Shown one piece after another: positions 24,073 to 31,990 of a stretch of DNA of 33,815 nucleotides; the stretch's first letter is position 1; every line of letters begins with the position of its first letter. Origin of the DNA: Lachnospiraceae bacterium TWA4 (GTDB lineage Bacteria > Bacillota > Clostridia > Lachnospirales > Lachnospiraceae); the NCBI GenBank assembly GCA_000875945.1, contig JPZU01000001.1, positions 725,599 through 759,413 on the forward strand, given 5' to 3'. Under the pieces are notes generated by a model that was not told the DNA's origin, ran no database searches, and was given only the letters and a program-made list of their open reading frames with translations. Both the position numbers and the translations under genes were made by a program.

Positions 24073-25116
24073 ATGAATCAAAATTATTGTAATTGCCAAC
24101 CCGGATGTTGTCAACCTGGATGCCCAGACATTTGTTCAAGACCTCTTTGTGGTGATCCAAATTTACTTACTGTACTCACTCCTGTTGTTTATGACGAAGT
24201 GGGATTTAATCTTTGTGCAACTATTGAAGTTCCAGAGGTTGGAAATACTCCTACACCTTTCTTTTCTGCTTATCCAACAGCCAGTCGATTTTCTGCTGAA
24301 GTTGTTAGCATGAAGCTATCTACTACTCCTGCCAGTGTAACAATCACCCAAGTAAAACCTGCTTGTTACCAGGTCACTTTAACTTGTCTGACTCTTAATT
24401 TTGTCATCCATGCCTATGACAACAACAACCAATGTCTAGCTAGCTTTACTACTACAGGAGAATATCTTCCTACCACAGGAACAGAAGTAACCAATCCTTC
24501 TTGTTTTGTACTTCAAATTTATGCACCTTATGGAATTACTTATCCAAGTACACTAGATTTTACAACCACAACCCTTAATCCAACAGGCTGTCTAAATATT
24601 ATCAGCTTAATGGATGAATCCGATATGATTCATCAAGGGTTAAATCTCATCACCATTCCTAAGGTACTTTCAACCAATCCAGCAAATGGCGAACTCACTA
24701 TGGGCGTTAGTTTCTTCCTAAAAAGTATCTACTATGCTCAATATCTTATTCCACATCGTGGAAAGGTCACTGTCCCTAAAGCTGAACCAACATTAAGCAA
24801 CAATTCAGTTTGCTTAGATTTCGTCAACGGCAACTTAGTAGAACACAATGCAAAACCACTAGAACTTATGCCTCCTCAATCAGAGGGTAGTTATAAAGAC
24901 TGTAATTGTAATCCAATTAATATTCCAAATTGTCCAACTTGCAACATACAACCACCACCATCCACAGGTCCTGACTCAAACCCTCAACCGAGTCCTCAAC
25001 CAAAACAAGATTCTTCTGATTCTTCTAGTACATCCAATGCAACAACTACTACTGAATCTCAAACTCAGAGTCCTGCTTTTGCATTTTTAAATAGTTCAAT
25101 GAATCATAACAACTAG
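24073..25116 (+). CDS. Unrecognised Cys-rich protein, possible spore coat or exosporium protein
   Basis: I do not recognise this 347-aa protein. The first 27 residues hold seven cysteines (CNCQPGCCQPGCPDIC, then RPLC), with no signal peptide. A middle region of about 240 residues is rich in Thr, Val and beta-forming residues with scattered Cys. A second Cys cluster follows near residue 280 (DCNCNPINIPNCPTC), then a low-complexity tail rich in Pro, Ser, Thr and Gln. Such a composition resembles spore surface proteins that crosslink through Cys. A sigma-K-like promoter just upstream supports this, but it remains inference. It is divergent from argS and its last 21 bp overlap the end of the convergent rsmF-like gene. 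Confidence 0.75.
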   Translation: MNQNYCNCQPGCCQPGCPDICSRPLCGDPNLLTVLTPVVYDEVGFNLCATIEVPEVGNTPTPFFSAYPTASRFSAEVVSMKLSTTPASVTITQVKPACYQVTLTCLTLNFVIHAYDNNNQCLASFTTTGEYLPTTGTEVTNPSCFVLQIYAPYGITYPSTLDFTTTTLNPTGCLNIISLMDESDMIHQGLNLITIPKVLSTNPANGELTMGVSFFLKSIYYAQYLIPHRGKVTVPKAEPTLSNNSVCLDFVNGNLVEHNAKPLELMPPQSEGSYKDCNCNPINIPNCPTCNIQPPPSTGPDSNPQPSPQPKQDSSDSSSTSNATTTTESQTQSPAFAFLNSSMNHNN

Positions 25117-26398
25117 TCCTTCCATAACACACGAAGTCCCTTTGGGTAATGATTTTTTAATCATACCCAAAGAGGCTTTGCCCCAACCAAGACTTACACC
25201 TTCTACACACACTAATACCCATCCTTTTAGTGAGGTATCACAAGGAATTGTATTTCCGTGTAAGTAGTCTAAGATTTCTTTTGAATTTGCCTTATAATCA
25301 ACAAATTGCTTTACTTCTTCTTTTGAGAGAGCCATAGCAAGTGCATGAGAGGGTTTGAATAATTTTTTCTCTAAACTTCCTAGTTGTAATCCTGCTCGAA
25401 GTACTTTTAATCCTTTAAGTTGTGGTAAGTTTTCCGGCACAGCATAAAGATTATTTCCAAATAATAACGATTGTGATTCTATAGGAGATCTTAAAACCTT
25501 ACTCTCCCATTCTCTATAAAATTTATCTGATAATTTGCTTGTTTTTTCTAACTTCATTTTTTGTTCTTCAGCTTGTCCCATTTTCTCAAATACTGCTACA
25601 AAGTGTCCTTCACCTTTTTGCTTATGCGGCCAGATTCTTAGCATCTTTACAAACTTTAGATCTGAGTAATTCGCTAATAACCAATCCACATTTTGCTCAT
25701 TTTCTTCTTCTGAAAATGTACATGTAGAATATACTAGTCGTCCACCTGGTTTTAACATAATCATTACATTTTGTAAGATTTCTTTTTGTCTGCTTGCACA
25801 TTTATCAACATTTTCAGGACTCCACTCCGTTCTAGCAATTTCATCTCTCCTAAACATTCCCTCCCCTGAACAAGGAGCGTCGCAGAGAATTTTATCAAAA
25901 AACTGTGGAAAATGCTTTGCCAATGCATGAGAATCTTCATTTAAGACCAATGCATTTCTAACGCCCATTCGCTCAATATTCTGAGAAAGAATCTTTGCTC
26001 GTTGTGGATGAATTTCATTGGCAACTAGTAAGCCCTCTCCATTCATCTTACCAGCAAGTTGAGTTGTCTTTCCTCCTGGAGCTGCACACAAATCTAAGAC
26101 AACTTCTCCTGGTTGTACTTCTAGTTCCTCTGCTGCTGACATTGCACTCGGCTCTTGAATGTAATAATAACCTGCTTCATGATAAGGATGTCTTCCCCAT
26201 CGATCCTTTTTATCATAGTAATAGCCCGTTTCACACCAAGGAACTGCCTCTAGACCTAAATCTAATTTCTGTACTTTTAAAGGATTTAGACGAAGGCCTG
26301 CTACACTTTCACTTTCATAGGCTTTTAAAAAATTTTACATAATCATCCTTTAATGTTTGCTTCATACGAAGCTTAAAATCTTCTGGTAATTGAATCAT
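25096..26398 (-). pseudogene. RsmF/NOL1-NOP2-sun family 16S rRNA (cytosine-C5) methyltransferase, frameshifted
   Basis: The family methylates cytosine-5 in 16S rRNA with S-adenosylmethionine. The part from 26142 onward is intact: VLDLCAAPGGKTTQLAG (SAM site), DAPCSGEGMFRR and YSTCTFSEEENE with both catalytic cysteines, and a C-terminal substrate-binding part. The N-terminus is encoded just upstream, but in two frames. From ATG 26398 it reads IQLPEDFKLRMKQTLK and continues to VKF. After the A6 run (T6 on the coding strand) at 26327-26332 it shifts frame, and KAYESESVAGLRLNPLKV through YYYIQEPSAMSAAEEL follows. One T fewer would restore one continuous gene. Either the gene is newly broken or the base is a sequencing error. 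A short product from ATG 26142 would lack the N-terminal domain. Confidence 0.88.
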
Positions 26399-26429
26399 CA
26401 TCTCTCCTATAAAATCTCATATAAATCTC

Positions 26430-26465
26430 ATATAAAATAAAGAGGGATGCCTTTTACATCCCTCT
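26430..26465 (-). terminator. Intrinsic terminator of the proline symporter gene
   Basis: AGAGGGATG (26441-26449) pairs perfectly with CATCCCTCT (26457-26465), with a 7-base loop. On the minus strand it is followed by TTATTTTATAT, five bases after the stop codon of the symporter. Confidence 0.85.
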
Positions 26466-26469
26466 AAAT

Positions 26470-27981
26470 CTACTGTCTTGCTTTTTCAAAATCTGCTAAT
26501 ACATCTTTATCAGGTGCTTTCGTAAGTAAGCTTACCACAATAATACAAATACTTGCAACAATAAATGCTGGAAGTAATTCATAAATATTTAAAATTCCAC
26601 CCATTGGACGAACTAAATACTTCCATACAAATACCATCACACCACCAGATAAAACTCCAGCAAGTGCTCCATACTTTGTTGTACGCTTCCAGAATAATGC
26701 ACAAAGTACCACAGGTCCAAATGAAGCACCAAATCCTGCCCAAGCAAACGATACAATTGCAAATACGGAGCTATTTGGATCTCTTGCAATCACTACAGCA
26801 ATTACTGCCATAATTACTAATGTAATACGAGCAATTAATAATCCTTTATCTTTGAAACGATCACCAAAAACATCTGCTGAAATTGCTGAAGATGCAGCTA
26901 AAAGCTGTGAATCTGCTGTCGACATCGTTGAAGCTAAAATTCCTGCCAGAATAAGACCTGCTAAAAGTGCTGGTAACACGCCATGACTACTAAGTAAATC
27001 TGCCAGTTTAACAATTACAGTTTCTGAATTGGAACCTTCTAATACCTCCATAGCCCCTGCCTTACTTACTGAGTAACCAACCATACCAATAAATACAGCA
27101 ACTGCTAAAGAAATTACAACCCAAATAGTTGCCACTTGACGAGAAGTCTTTAATTTATTTTCATCTTCAATTGCCATAAAACGAAGAAGAATATGTGGCA
27201 TACCAAAATATCCAAGTCCCCAAGCAAGCGTTGAGCAAATGGTTAAGGTTCCATAAGGAACTGCGGTGTTGGTTTCTACATCATGCATTGCCATCATACT
27301 TAAATAACCAGGTAATGCTTTTGCATTCTCCATAACAACATCTAATCCACCTGCTGTCTGAACACCAAATACTACAATAATAATTAATGCAATAGACATA
27401 ATAATACTTTGAACAAAGTCGGTAGTTGAAGCTGCAAGGAATCCTCCAAGACACGTATATCCTACAATTACAATTGCACTAATAAGCATTGCTGTAAAAT
27501 AATCCACGCCAAATAAACTAGAGAATAATTTACCACAAGCTGCAAATCCTGAAGCTGTATAAGGAATAAAGAAAATCACAATAATTAATGCTGCAATATA
27601 GCGAAGTGCATTTCCTTCATCATGAAAACGATTCTTAAAAAACTGTGGAATTGTAATCGAATTTGTAATATGTGTATATTTACGAAGCTTCTTCGATACA
27701 ATTAACCAGTTTAAATAAGTACCAAGTGCTAAACCAAGTGCAGTCCAACCTGCATCAGCTATACCACTAAGATAAGCAACACCTGGTAATCCCATAAGCA
27801 ACCAGCTACTCATATCTGAAGCCTCTGCACTCATTGCTGTTACAAAAGGACCTAACTTTCGTCCTCCTAAATAAAAATCATCCGTTGTCTTGTTTTTCTT
27901 TGATGCACGATAGCCAATGTAAAGAACCATACATAAATAGGCTATAATTGCAATCAAAATACAAATTTTTGCCGTTGTCAT
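26470..27981 (-). CDS. putP: PutP-type sodium:proline symporter
   Basis: A sodium/solute symporter (SSS) family membrane protein of 503 aa with about 13 hydrophobic segments, which imports proline with sodium. Typical features are the N-terminal YIGYRASKKNKTTDDFYLGGRKLG segment, SAEASDMSSWLLMGLPG, ITIPQFFKNRF, and the GILASTMSTADSQLLAASSA motif with sodium-site serines. A longer frame starts at 28038, but ATG 27981 has GGAGGG at the right distance and lies downstream of a good promoter, so it is preferred. The upstream region has repeated operator-like sites and the next upstream gene encodes a TetR regulator. Confidence 0.92.
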   Translation of the reverse strand: MTTAKICILIAIIAYLCMVLYIGYRASKKNKTTDDFYLGGRKLGPFVTAMSAEASDMSSWLLMGLPGVAYLSGIADAGWTALGLALGTYLNWLIVSKKLRKYTHITNSITIPQFFKNRFHDEGNALRYIAALIIVIFFIPYTASGFAACGKLFSSLFGVDYFTAMLISAIVIVGYTCLGGFLAASTTDFVQSIIMSIALIIIVVFGVQTAGGLDVVMENAKALPGYLSMMAMHDVETNTAVPYGTLTICSTLAWGLGYFGMPHILLRFMAIEDENKLKTSRQVATIWVVISLAVAVFIGMVGYSVSKAGAMEVLEGSNSETVIVKLADLLSSHGVLPALLAGLILAGILASTMSTADSQLLAASSAISADVFGDRFKDKGLLIARITLVIMAVIAVVIARDPNSSVFAIVSFAWAGFGASFGPVVLCALFWKRTTKYGALAGVLSGGVMVFVWKYLVRPMGGILNIYELLPAFIVASICIIVVSLLTKAPDKDVLADFEKARQ

Positions 27982-28009
27982 AAGTAAAACCCTCCTATTC
28001 ATGTAAGAG

Positions 28010-28054
28010 AGTATACCACAGAATAATTTAGACTTCAACTGGACTAAAGTTTAG
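28010..28054 (-). promoter_or_regulatory. putP promoter overlapped by repeated GACTAAA operator-like sites
   Basis: On the minus strand TTGAAG (28038-28033) and TATACT (28015-28010) are 17 bases apart. TTTAGAC (28027-28033) and the palindromic GACTAAAGTTTAG (28042-28054) flank and touch the -35 box. A third copy, GACTAAAATTTA, is at 28109-28120. Such repeats in front of a gene next to a TetR gene suggest TetR operators. Confidence 0.65.
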
Positions 28055-28139
28055 AATAAAATCTATACTATTTTTTATTTTTCTATATTTTATATAGTTA
28101 AAACACTAGACTAAAATTTAAAATCAAATTGTACTAATT

Positions 28140-28748
28140 TTAAATCAATGTAAAAAAATCTTTCATAAAGATGGGAAGTAGGCTCTGTGAATAGCTACGA
28201 AGAGAATATTCTCCACCAGAAATACACCAATCATACATAAATGAGCGCTCACAAATTGCATAGGCCTTTACAATTTCTCCAATCGAAATGTCTGTTCGCA
28301 GTTCTCCTTTTTGTTGTCCTTCCTGAATAATTTTACGAAGTAATTTGTAATAGAATCGATCTCGATCTAATAAGGACTTTTCTCCTTTTGTAATTAACTG
28401 ACTAGATAATAACCTAGCTAATAAATCAATCGAAACAGAATTTTCAATCATTGTAAATAACTCATTATTTAGATAAAGAAGTTTTCGGTAGGTATTCCAT
28501 TCTTCATCCATCGTATCAATTAATTGCTCGTATTTTTCATCAAATAAATAAGAAAGCGTGTTTAGTAGTGCATCTTTACTTTTAAAATAATGGTAAAATG
28601 AACCTTTTGAGGTTTGTGCTACTCTAATAATCTCATCAACTGTTGTATCTTCATAACCTTGCTCATAGAATAATTGCCATGCAGCTGAAATAATTCGACT
28701 TTTAGTTGTACGTTTTTGTACTTTTACTTCATAAAATCCTCCTTGCAT
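28140..28748 (-). CDS. TetR family transcriptional regulator
   Basis: A 202-aa regulator with an N-terminal TetR helix-turn-helix (IISAAWQLFYEQGYEDTTVDEI, then AQTSKGSFYHYFKSKDALL) and an all-helical ligand domain. The ligand is unknown. It lies upstream of putP on the same strand and probably controls it. The start is odd. ATG 28748 opens the frame, but no ribosome binding site precedes it; the strong AAGGAGG at 28744-28738 lies inside the frame and is placed perfectly for an out-of-frame ATG at 28732 that reads only ATG AAG TAA. One additional base there (ATG AAA GTA AAA) would give MKVKVQKRTTKS and a normal start. This looks like a one-base indel or sequencing error, or a leaderless start. 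Confidence 0.85.
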   Translation of the reverse strand: MQGGFYEVKVQKRTTKSRIISAAWQLFYEQGYEDTTVDEIIRVAQTSKGSFYHYFKSKDALLNTLSYLFDEKYEQLIDTMDEEWNTYRKLLYLNNELFTMIENSVSIDLLARLLSSQLITKGEKSLLDRDRFYYKLLRKIIQEGQQKGELRTDISIGEIVKAYAICERSFMYDWCISGGEYSLRSYSQSLLPIFMKDFFTLI

Positions 28749-28755
28749 TTTTTAT

Positions 28756-28783
28756 AGTATACATCAAAAAAGATGGGATTCAA
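28756..28783 (-). promoter_or_regulatory. TetR gene promoter, -35 inside the trxB terminator
   Basis: On the minus strand TTGAAT (28783-28778) and TATACT (28761-28756) are 16 bases apart. The -35 lies in the loop and stem of the trxB terminator hairpin. The predicted transcription start falls within a few bases of the ATG at 28748. Confidence 0.55.
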
Positions 28784-28796
28784 TTTCCCATCTTTT
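28768..28796 (-). terminator. Intrinsic terminator after trxB
   Basis: AAAAGATGGGA pairs with TCCCATCTTTT around a short loop. On the minus strand the stem ends in TTTTTT. It ends the peroxide-defence unit. Confidence 0.8.
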
Positions 28797-28800
28797 AAAT

Positions 28801-28852
28801 TGACTACCCTCCACAGCAAGCTAATAGGGTTTCATCATTTTAATTTATAACT
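28801..28852 (-). repeat. Dispersed 52-bp 3'-end element, copy 2
   Basis: It lies directly after the trxB stop codon and matches 2913-2964 at about 40 of 52 positions by eye, in the same orientation. A terminator follows in both cases. Confidence 0.6.
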
Positions 28853-28853
28853 A

Positions 28854-29774
28854 TTATCCAATATATTCACATGCTGCAAGTGCAGCAACAGCCCCGTCTG
28901 CTGCTGCGGTTGTCAACTGTCTGACTGTCTTCGTCCTACAATCTCCAGCTGTAAACACTCCTTCAACATTGGTTTTACAATTTTCAGTTGCTACAATATA
29001 TCCAGAACCATCTAACTCGATTAAATCTGAAAATACAGTATTATCTGGTGCCTGTCCAATCGCAATAAATAGACCTTCAACATCCAACTGGCTACGTGCA
29101 CCTGTTAATTTATTTTCAACTTCAATAGATTCTAATTCATCAGTTCCATTTAGTTTTACAACATTAGAATTTAAAACAAATTCTACGTTATCCTTTTGCT
29201 TTAAAGCTTCTTGTAATTTCTTCTCTCCACGAAATTCATCTCGTCTGTGAATCACATAAACTTTATTGCAATAATTTGATAAGAATAACGCATCTTCAAG
29301 CGCTGTACTTCCACCACCTGCTACTGCCACATCTCTTCCTCTATAGAAAGCTCCATCACAAGTTGCACAGTAAGAGATTCCTGCTCCAATCCACTCTTTC
29401 TCATGTTCTAATCCAAGTGAACGATTTTTAGCACCAGTAGCTAGAATTACTGAATGACAACTGTATTGATTCTTATCAGTTACAACGACTTTTAAACCAG
29501 TCTCTTTATCTTCTTTAATACCAACAACTTTCTCATAGCTTACCTTTGCTCCAAGATTAGTTGCTTGCTCATATAAACCTGTAGCAAATTCATATCCTGA
29601 AATATTACTAATTCCTGGATAATTTGCAATTTCAGGTGTATTAATAATCTGGCCACCATAAGCTGCTGCTTCTAAAACTAGCACACTTTTACCAGCACGA
29701 ACTCCATAAATTGCTGCAGATAAACCAGCAGGTCCTGCTCCAACAATTACAATATCAATCTTTTGTTCTGACAT
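28854..29774 (-). CDS. trxB: Thioredoxin-disulfide reductase
   Basis: A flavoenzyme that passes electrons from NAD(P)H to thioredoxin. The 306-aa protein has the FAD motif GAGPAGLSAA near residue 12, the redox pair Cys136-Ala-Thr-Cys139 (SYCATCDG), the nucleotide motif GGGSTA near 153, and HRRDEFR, which favours NADPH. The C-terminal FAD motif is GVFTAGDCRTKTVRQ. It starts 5 nt after trxA, with its GAGGT site within the last trxA codons, so the two are translationally coupled. Its substrate is almost certainly the adjacent thioredoxin. Confidence 0.96.
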   Translation of the reverse strand: MSEQKIDIVIVGAGPAGLSAAIYGVRAGKSVLVLEAAAYGGQIINTPEIANYPGISNISGYEFATGLYEQATNLGAKVSYEKVVGIKEDKETGLKVVVTDKNQYSCHSVILATGAKNRSLGLEHEKEWIGAGISYCATCDGAFYRGRDVAVAGGGSTALEDALFLSNYCNKVYVIHRRDEFRGEKKLQEALKQKDNVEFVLNSNVVKLNGTDELESIEVENKLTGARSQLDVEGLFIAIGQAPDNTVFSDLIELDGSGYIVATENCKTNVEGVFTAGDCRTKTVRQLTTAAADGAVAALAACEYIG

Positions 29775-29779
29775 AGATT

Positions 29780-30091
29780 CTATACCTCTAAAAGTTCTAA
29801 AATTTCTTCCTTAGAAATAACACCTACTGAACGGTTTACTACTTCACCATCTTTAAATACTAATAAAGTTGGGATTGAACGAACTTTGTATTTCATTGCA
29901 ATATCACCATTTTCATCAGCATCAATTTTAGCTACACTAAATCCCTTTGCTTCATTTGCAACTTCTTCTACAATAGGTGCTAATGCCTTACAAGGTCCAC
30001 ACCATGTTGCCCAAATATCTACTAAAACAGGTTCTTTTGCATTAAGTACTACTTCTTCAAAATTCTCATTATTTACAATCTGAACTGCCAT
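29780..30091 (-). CDS. trxA: Thioredoxin
   Basis: A 103-aa single-domain cytosolic thioredoxin with the classical active site WCGPC at Cys31 and Cys34 and the conserved cis-Pro in RSIPTLLVF. It reduces protein disulfides and may supply electrons to the neighbouring peroxidase. A strong AGGAGG precedes the ATG. It lies 74 bp after gpx with no clear terminator between them, so gpx, trxA and trxB are likely one transcript. Confidence 0.97.
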   Translation of the reverse strand: MAVQIVNNENFEEVVLNAKEPVLVDIWATWCGPCKALAPIVEEVANEAKGFSVAKIDADENGDIAMKYKVRSIPTLLVFKDGEVVNRSVGVISKEEILELLEV

Positions 30092-30165
30092 TATTTTTTC
30101 CTCCTATAATTTGCTTAATTGGCTTATTTAGCTTATTAAATTAGCTGTTTTCTTTTATCTATTTA

Positions 30166-30708
30166 TTATAGCAAACTTTTAACACATTCTTCAACCTTTT
30201 TCATATCGGTTGTAGGCTCAAATCTTGCAACTACATTTCCTTGTCTATCTACAACAAATTTGGTAAAATTCCATTTGATATCTGGATTATTTTTATAATC
30301 TTTATCAATCTTCTTTAACATTGCTTTCATTGCAAGTGCCATAGGACTCATTCCAAATCCTTCAAATCCTTTTTGACTCTTTAAATATTTGAATAAAGGT
30401 AGGGCATTTTCACCATTAACATCAGATTTTTTCATCTGAGGGAACTTTGTATTATAATTTAATGTACAAAATTCATGAATCTCATCATCGGTTCCTGGAG
30501 TCTGACCTGCAAACTGATTGCAAGGAACGTCAATAATTTCTAATCCTTGATCATGGTATTTCTCATACATTTCTTCCATTGGTTTGTAATGTGGGGTAAA
30601 TCCACAACCAGTGGCTGTATTAACAATTAACATGACTTTTCCTTTATAATCTGCTAACGATAATTCTTCTCCATTAGTGGTTGGTACGCTTAATTCATAA
30701 ATACTCAT
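30166..30708 (-). CDS. Glutathione peroxidase family thiol peroxidase
   Basis: A 180-aa Cys-type member of the glutathione peroxidase family. The peroxidatic Cys35 is in NTATGCGFTPHY, Gln65 is in CNQFAGQ, and the catalytic Trp and Asn are in IKWNFTKF. In bacteria without glutathione such enzymes are usually reduced by thioredoxin, and here trxA and trxB follow directly, which supports that role. AGGAGG precedes the ATG. OhrR-like half-sites lie in the promoter region at 30769-30810. Confidence 0.94.
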   Translation of the reverse strand: MSIYELSVPTTNGEELSLADYKGKVMLIVNTATGCGFTPHYKPMEEMYEKYHDQGLEIIDVPCNQFAGQTPGTDDEIHEFCTLNYNTKFPQMKKSDVNGENALPLFKYLKSQKGFEGFGMSPMALAMKAMLKKIDKDYKNNPDIKWNFTKFVVDRQGNVVARFEPTTDMKKVEECVKSLL

Positions 30709-30768
30709 AATAAAAACCTCCTACTATTATATAATTCATAATTCCAATAAAATCTTTATTTATACATT

Positions 30769-30810
30769 TTGTACAATTATATTTTTTGTAATTATATTTT
30801 GCACAATTAA
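30769..30810. promoter_or_regulatory. Repeated OhrR-like half-sites before gpx
   Basis: Three related sites occur: TTGTACAATTAT (30769-30780), TTGTAATTAT (30786-30795) and TTTTGCACAATTAA (30797-30810). They share the TTGTACA/ACAATT core with the operator in front of the adjacent ohrR gene. I could not place the gpx promoter boxes with confidence. Confidence 0.5.
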
Positions 30811-30826
30811 TTTAGTAAAATAGAAT

Positions 30827-30846
30827 GGATAAAATTTCTTTTATCC
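30827..30846 (-). terminator. Weak terminator overlapping the ohrR stop codon
   Basis: GGATAAAA and TTTTATCC form an 8-bp stem with a 4-base loop. On the minus strand ATTCTATTTT follows. It may partly separate ohrR from gpx. Confidence 0.45.
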
Positions 30847-31284
30847 TTCCATTAAGCTATCAAGCATTTTGTGTAAGATTCGATATAAACTTCTTACATC
30901 ATCAACATCTAATTTAATGCAAGCACTCATTCCCTTAGGAACTTCTAATGCCTGTTCTTTTAACTGTTCACCTTCATCCGTGATTGCCACAATAAGATTT
31001 CTCTCATCATCTTTTGCTCTAGTTCTTGTAATTAACTTCTTAGATTCTAATTTCTTTAATACTGGAGTTAATGTTCCAGAATCTAAATATAAATATTCTC
31101 CAAGTGTTTTCACATTTAATTCCTTCTTATCCCAAAGTACCATCATCGTGATATACTGCGTATAAGTTAAACCAAGTTTATCCAAAAAAGGCTTATACTG
31201 TCTGACGATTTCCTTTGAACAAGCGTATAATGGAAAACATAATTGATTTTCTAATTTCAATGAATCATATTTATTATCCTGCAT
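30841..31284 (-). CDS. OhrR/MarR family organic hydroperoxide sensor-repressor
   Basis: A 147-aa winged-helix MarR protein that closely follows the OhrR pattern: KLENQLCFPLYACSKEIVRQYKPFLDKLGLTYTQY at the start, with the sensing Cys16 in the place of OhrR Cys15, then LYLDSGTLTPVLKKLESKKLITR with the DNA-reading helix and wing, and RAKDDERN. Oxidation of that Cys by organic peroxide releases OhrR from DNA. AGGAG precedes the ATG. Its own promoter carries a pair of TTGTGTACAA-type sites, so it probably represses itself and, by shared sites, gpx and perhaps the nitroreductase gene. Confidence 0.93.
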   Translation of the reverse strand: MQDNKYDSLKLENQLCFPLYACSKEIVRQYKPFLDKLGLTYTQYITMMVLWDKKELNVKTLGEYLYLDSGTLTPVLKKLESKKLITRTRAKDDERNLIVAITDEGEQLKEQALEVPKGMSACIKLDVDDVRSLYRILHKMLDSLMEG

Positions 31285-31312
31285 GTTAAGCTCCTATATA
31301 TTTTCTTTAATA

Positions 31313-31368
31313 AATTGTGTACAACTTAATTACAATTGCATTGTACACAATTAAATAGGTTTTGTCAA
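31313..31368 (-). promoter_or_regulatory. ohrR promoter and OhrR-type operator
   Basis: A perfect TTGACA (31368-31363) and TACAAT (31345-31340) are 17 bases apart on the minus strand. AATTGTGTACAA (31313-31324) and TTGTACACAATT (31341-31352) are exact inverted repeats and cover the -10 box and start site. The pattern resembles the Bacillus OhrR operator built from TACAATT/AATTGTA units. Confidence 0.8.
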
Positions 31369-31406
31369 GCACTTTTTTAATTTTAGATTTTTTTATTATA
31401 TAATAA

Positions 31407-31430
31407 AAAGGATGCCAGATAGCATCCTTT
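31407..31430 (-). terminator. Intrinsic terminator after the nitroreductase gene
   Basis: AAAGGATGC (31407-31415) and GCATCCTTT (31422-31430) form a perfect 9-bp stem with a 6-base loop. On the minus strand TTATTATATAA follows. Confidence 0.8.
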
Positions 31431-31443
31431 AGTATCCTTTATT

Positions 31444-31956
31444 TTATACATAAAATACACGATTTGGTAAAATCTCCGTCTTTTCTTTCTCTTCGTTTGC
31501 ATGACCAAGAATACAAAATCCAATACCTTCTACATCATCGGTAATTCCCCATTTTTGAAGAAATGCTTTTCCTTCTTCAGATTCAAATACTTCTTTAGCT
31601 CTGTGAATCCAACGGCTATCAATGTCCATTGCCCATGCAGCATTCATTAAGTTCCCCATTGCTAAAGATCCATCATAGATATAGGTACAATCCTTTTTAG
31701 CAAGCACAATAATTAAATCTTTTGCACCATAAAATGGATCCATCGGCATATTGACAACAGCAGCATTCATTTTACTAAGTTTTGCTACAGTTTCATCATC
31801 TTGAACCACTACAAAGATTGGTGTCTGCTTGTTCATTCCAGAAGGAGCATTAAGTCCTGCTTTTACAATCTCATCAATTTCTTCACGAGAAATGTGTTCT
31901 GGCTTATAATCTTTACAACTCTTACGAGTTACTAAACTTTTTACAACTTCATTCAT
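31444..31956 (-). CDS. Nitroreductase family flavoprotein
   Basis: A 170-aa FMN-dependent oxidoreductase of the nitroreductase superfamily. The N-terminal RKSCKDYKPEHIS is a variant of the usual RRSVRxF FMN-binding motif. APSGMNKQTP is the flavin-contacting segment, and GIGFCILGHA follows at the C-terminus. The natural substrate is not clear. An upstream in-frame ATG at 31995 overlaps the predicted -10 box, while ATG 31956 has GGAGG in front, so 31956 is chosen. It sits between ohrR and the AAA/nuclease gene and has an OhrR-like palindrome upstream, so it may belong to the peroxide response. Confidence 0.9.
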   Translation of the reverse strand: MNEVVKSLVTRKSCKDYKPEHISREEIDEIVKAGLNAPSGMNKQTPIFVVVQDDETVAKLSKMNAAVVNMPMDPFYGAKDLIIVLAKKDCTYIYDGSLAMGNLMNAAWAMDIDSRWIHRAKEVFESEEGKAFLQKWGITDDVEGIGFCILGHANEEKEKTEILPNRVFYV

Positions 31957-31990
31957 TGGTAAATCCTCCAAATTATTTCTATTTTTTATT

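Noticed and set aside
25140-25172. Hairpin CTTTGGGTAATGATT with its complement as terminator for the Cys-rich gene
   Set aside because: The stem is good, but no T-tract follows and the DNA codes for the C-terminus of the methyltransferase, so a terminator call is not supported.
27982-28038. N-terminal extension of the PutP protein
   Set aside because: It overlaps the -10 box and ribosome binding site of the gene, so it would not be transcribed in full.
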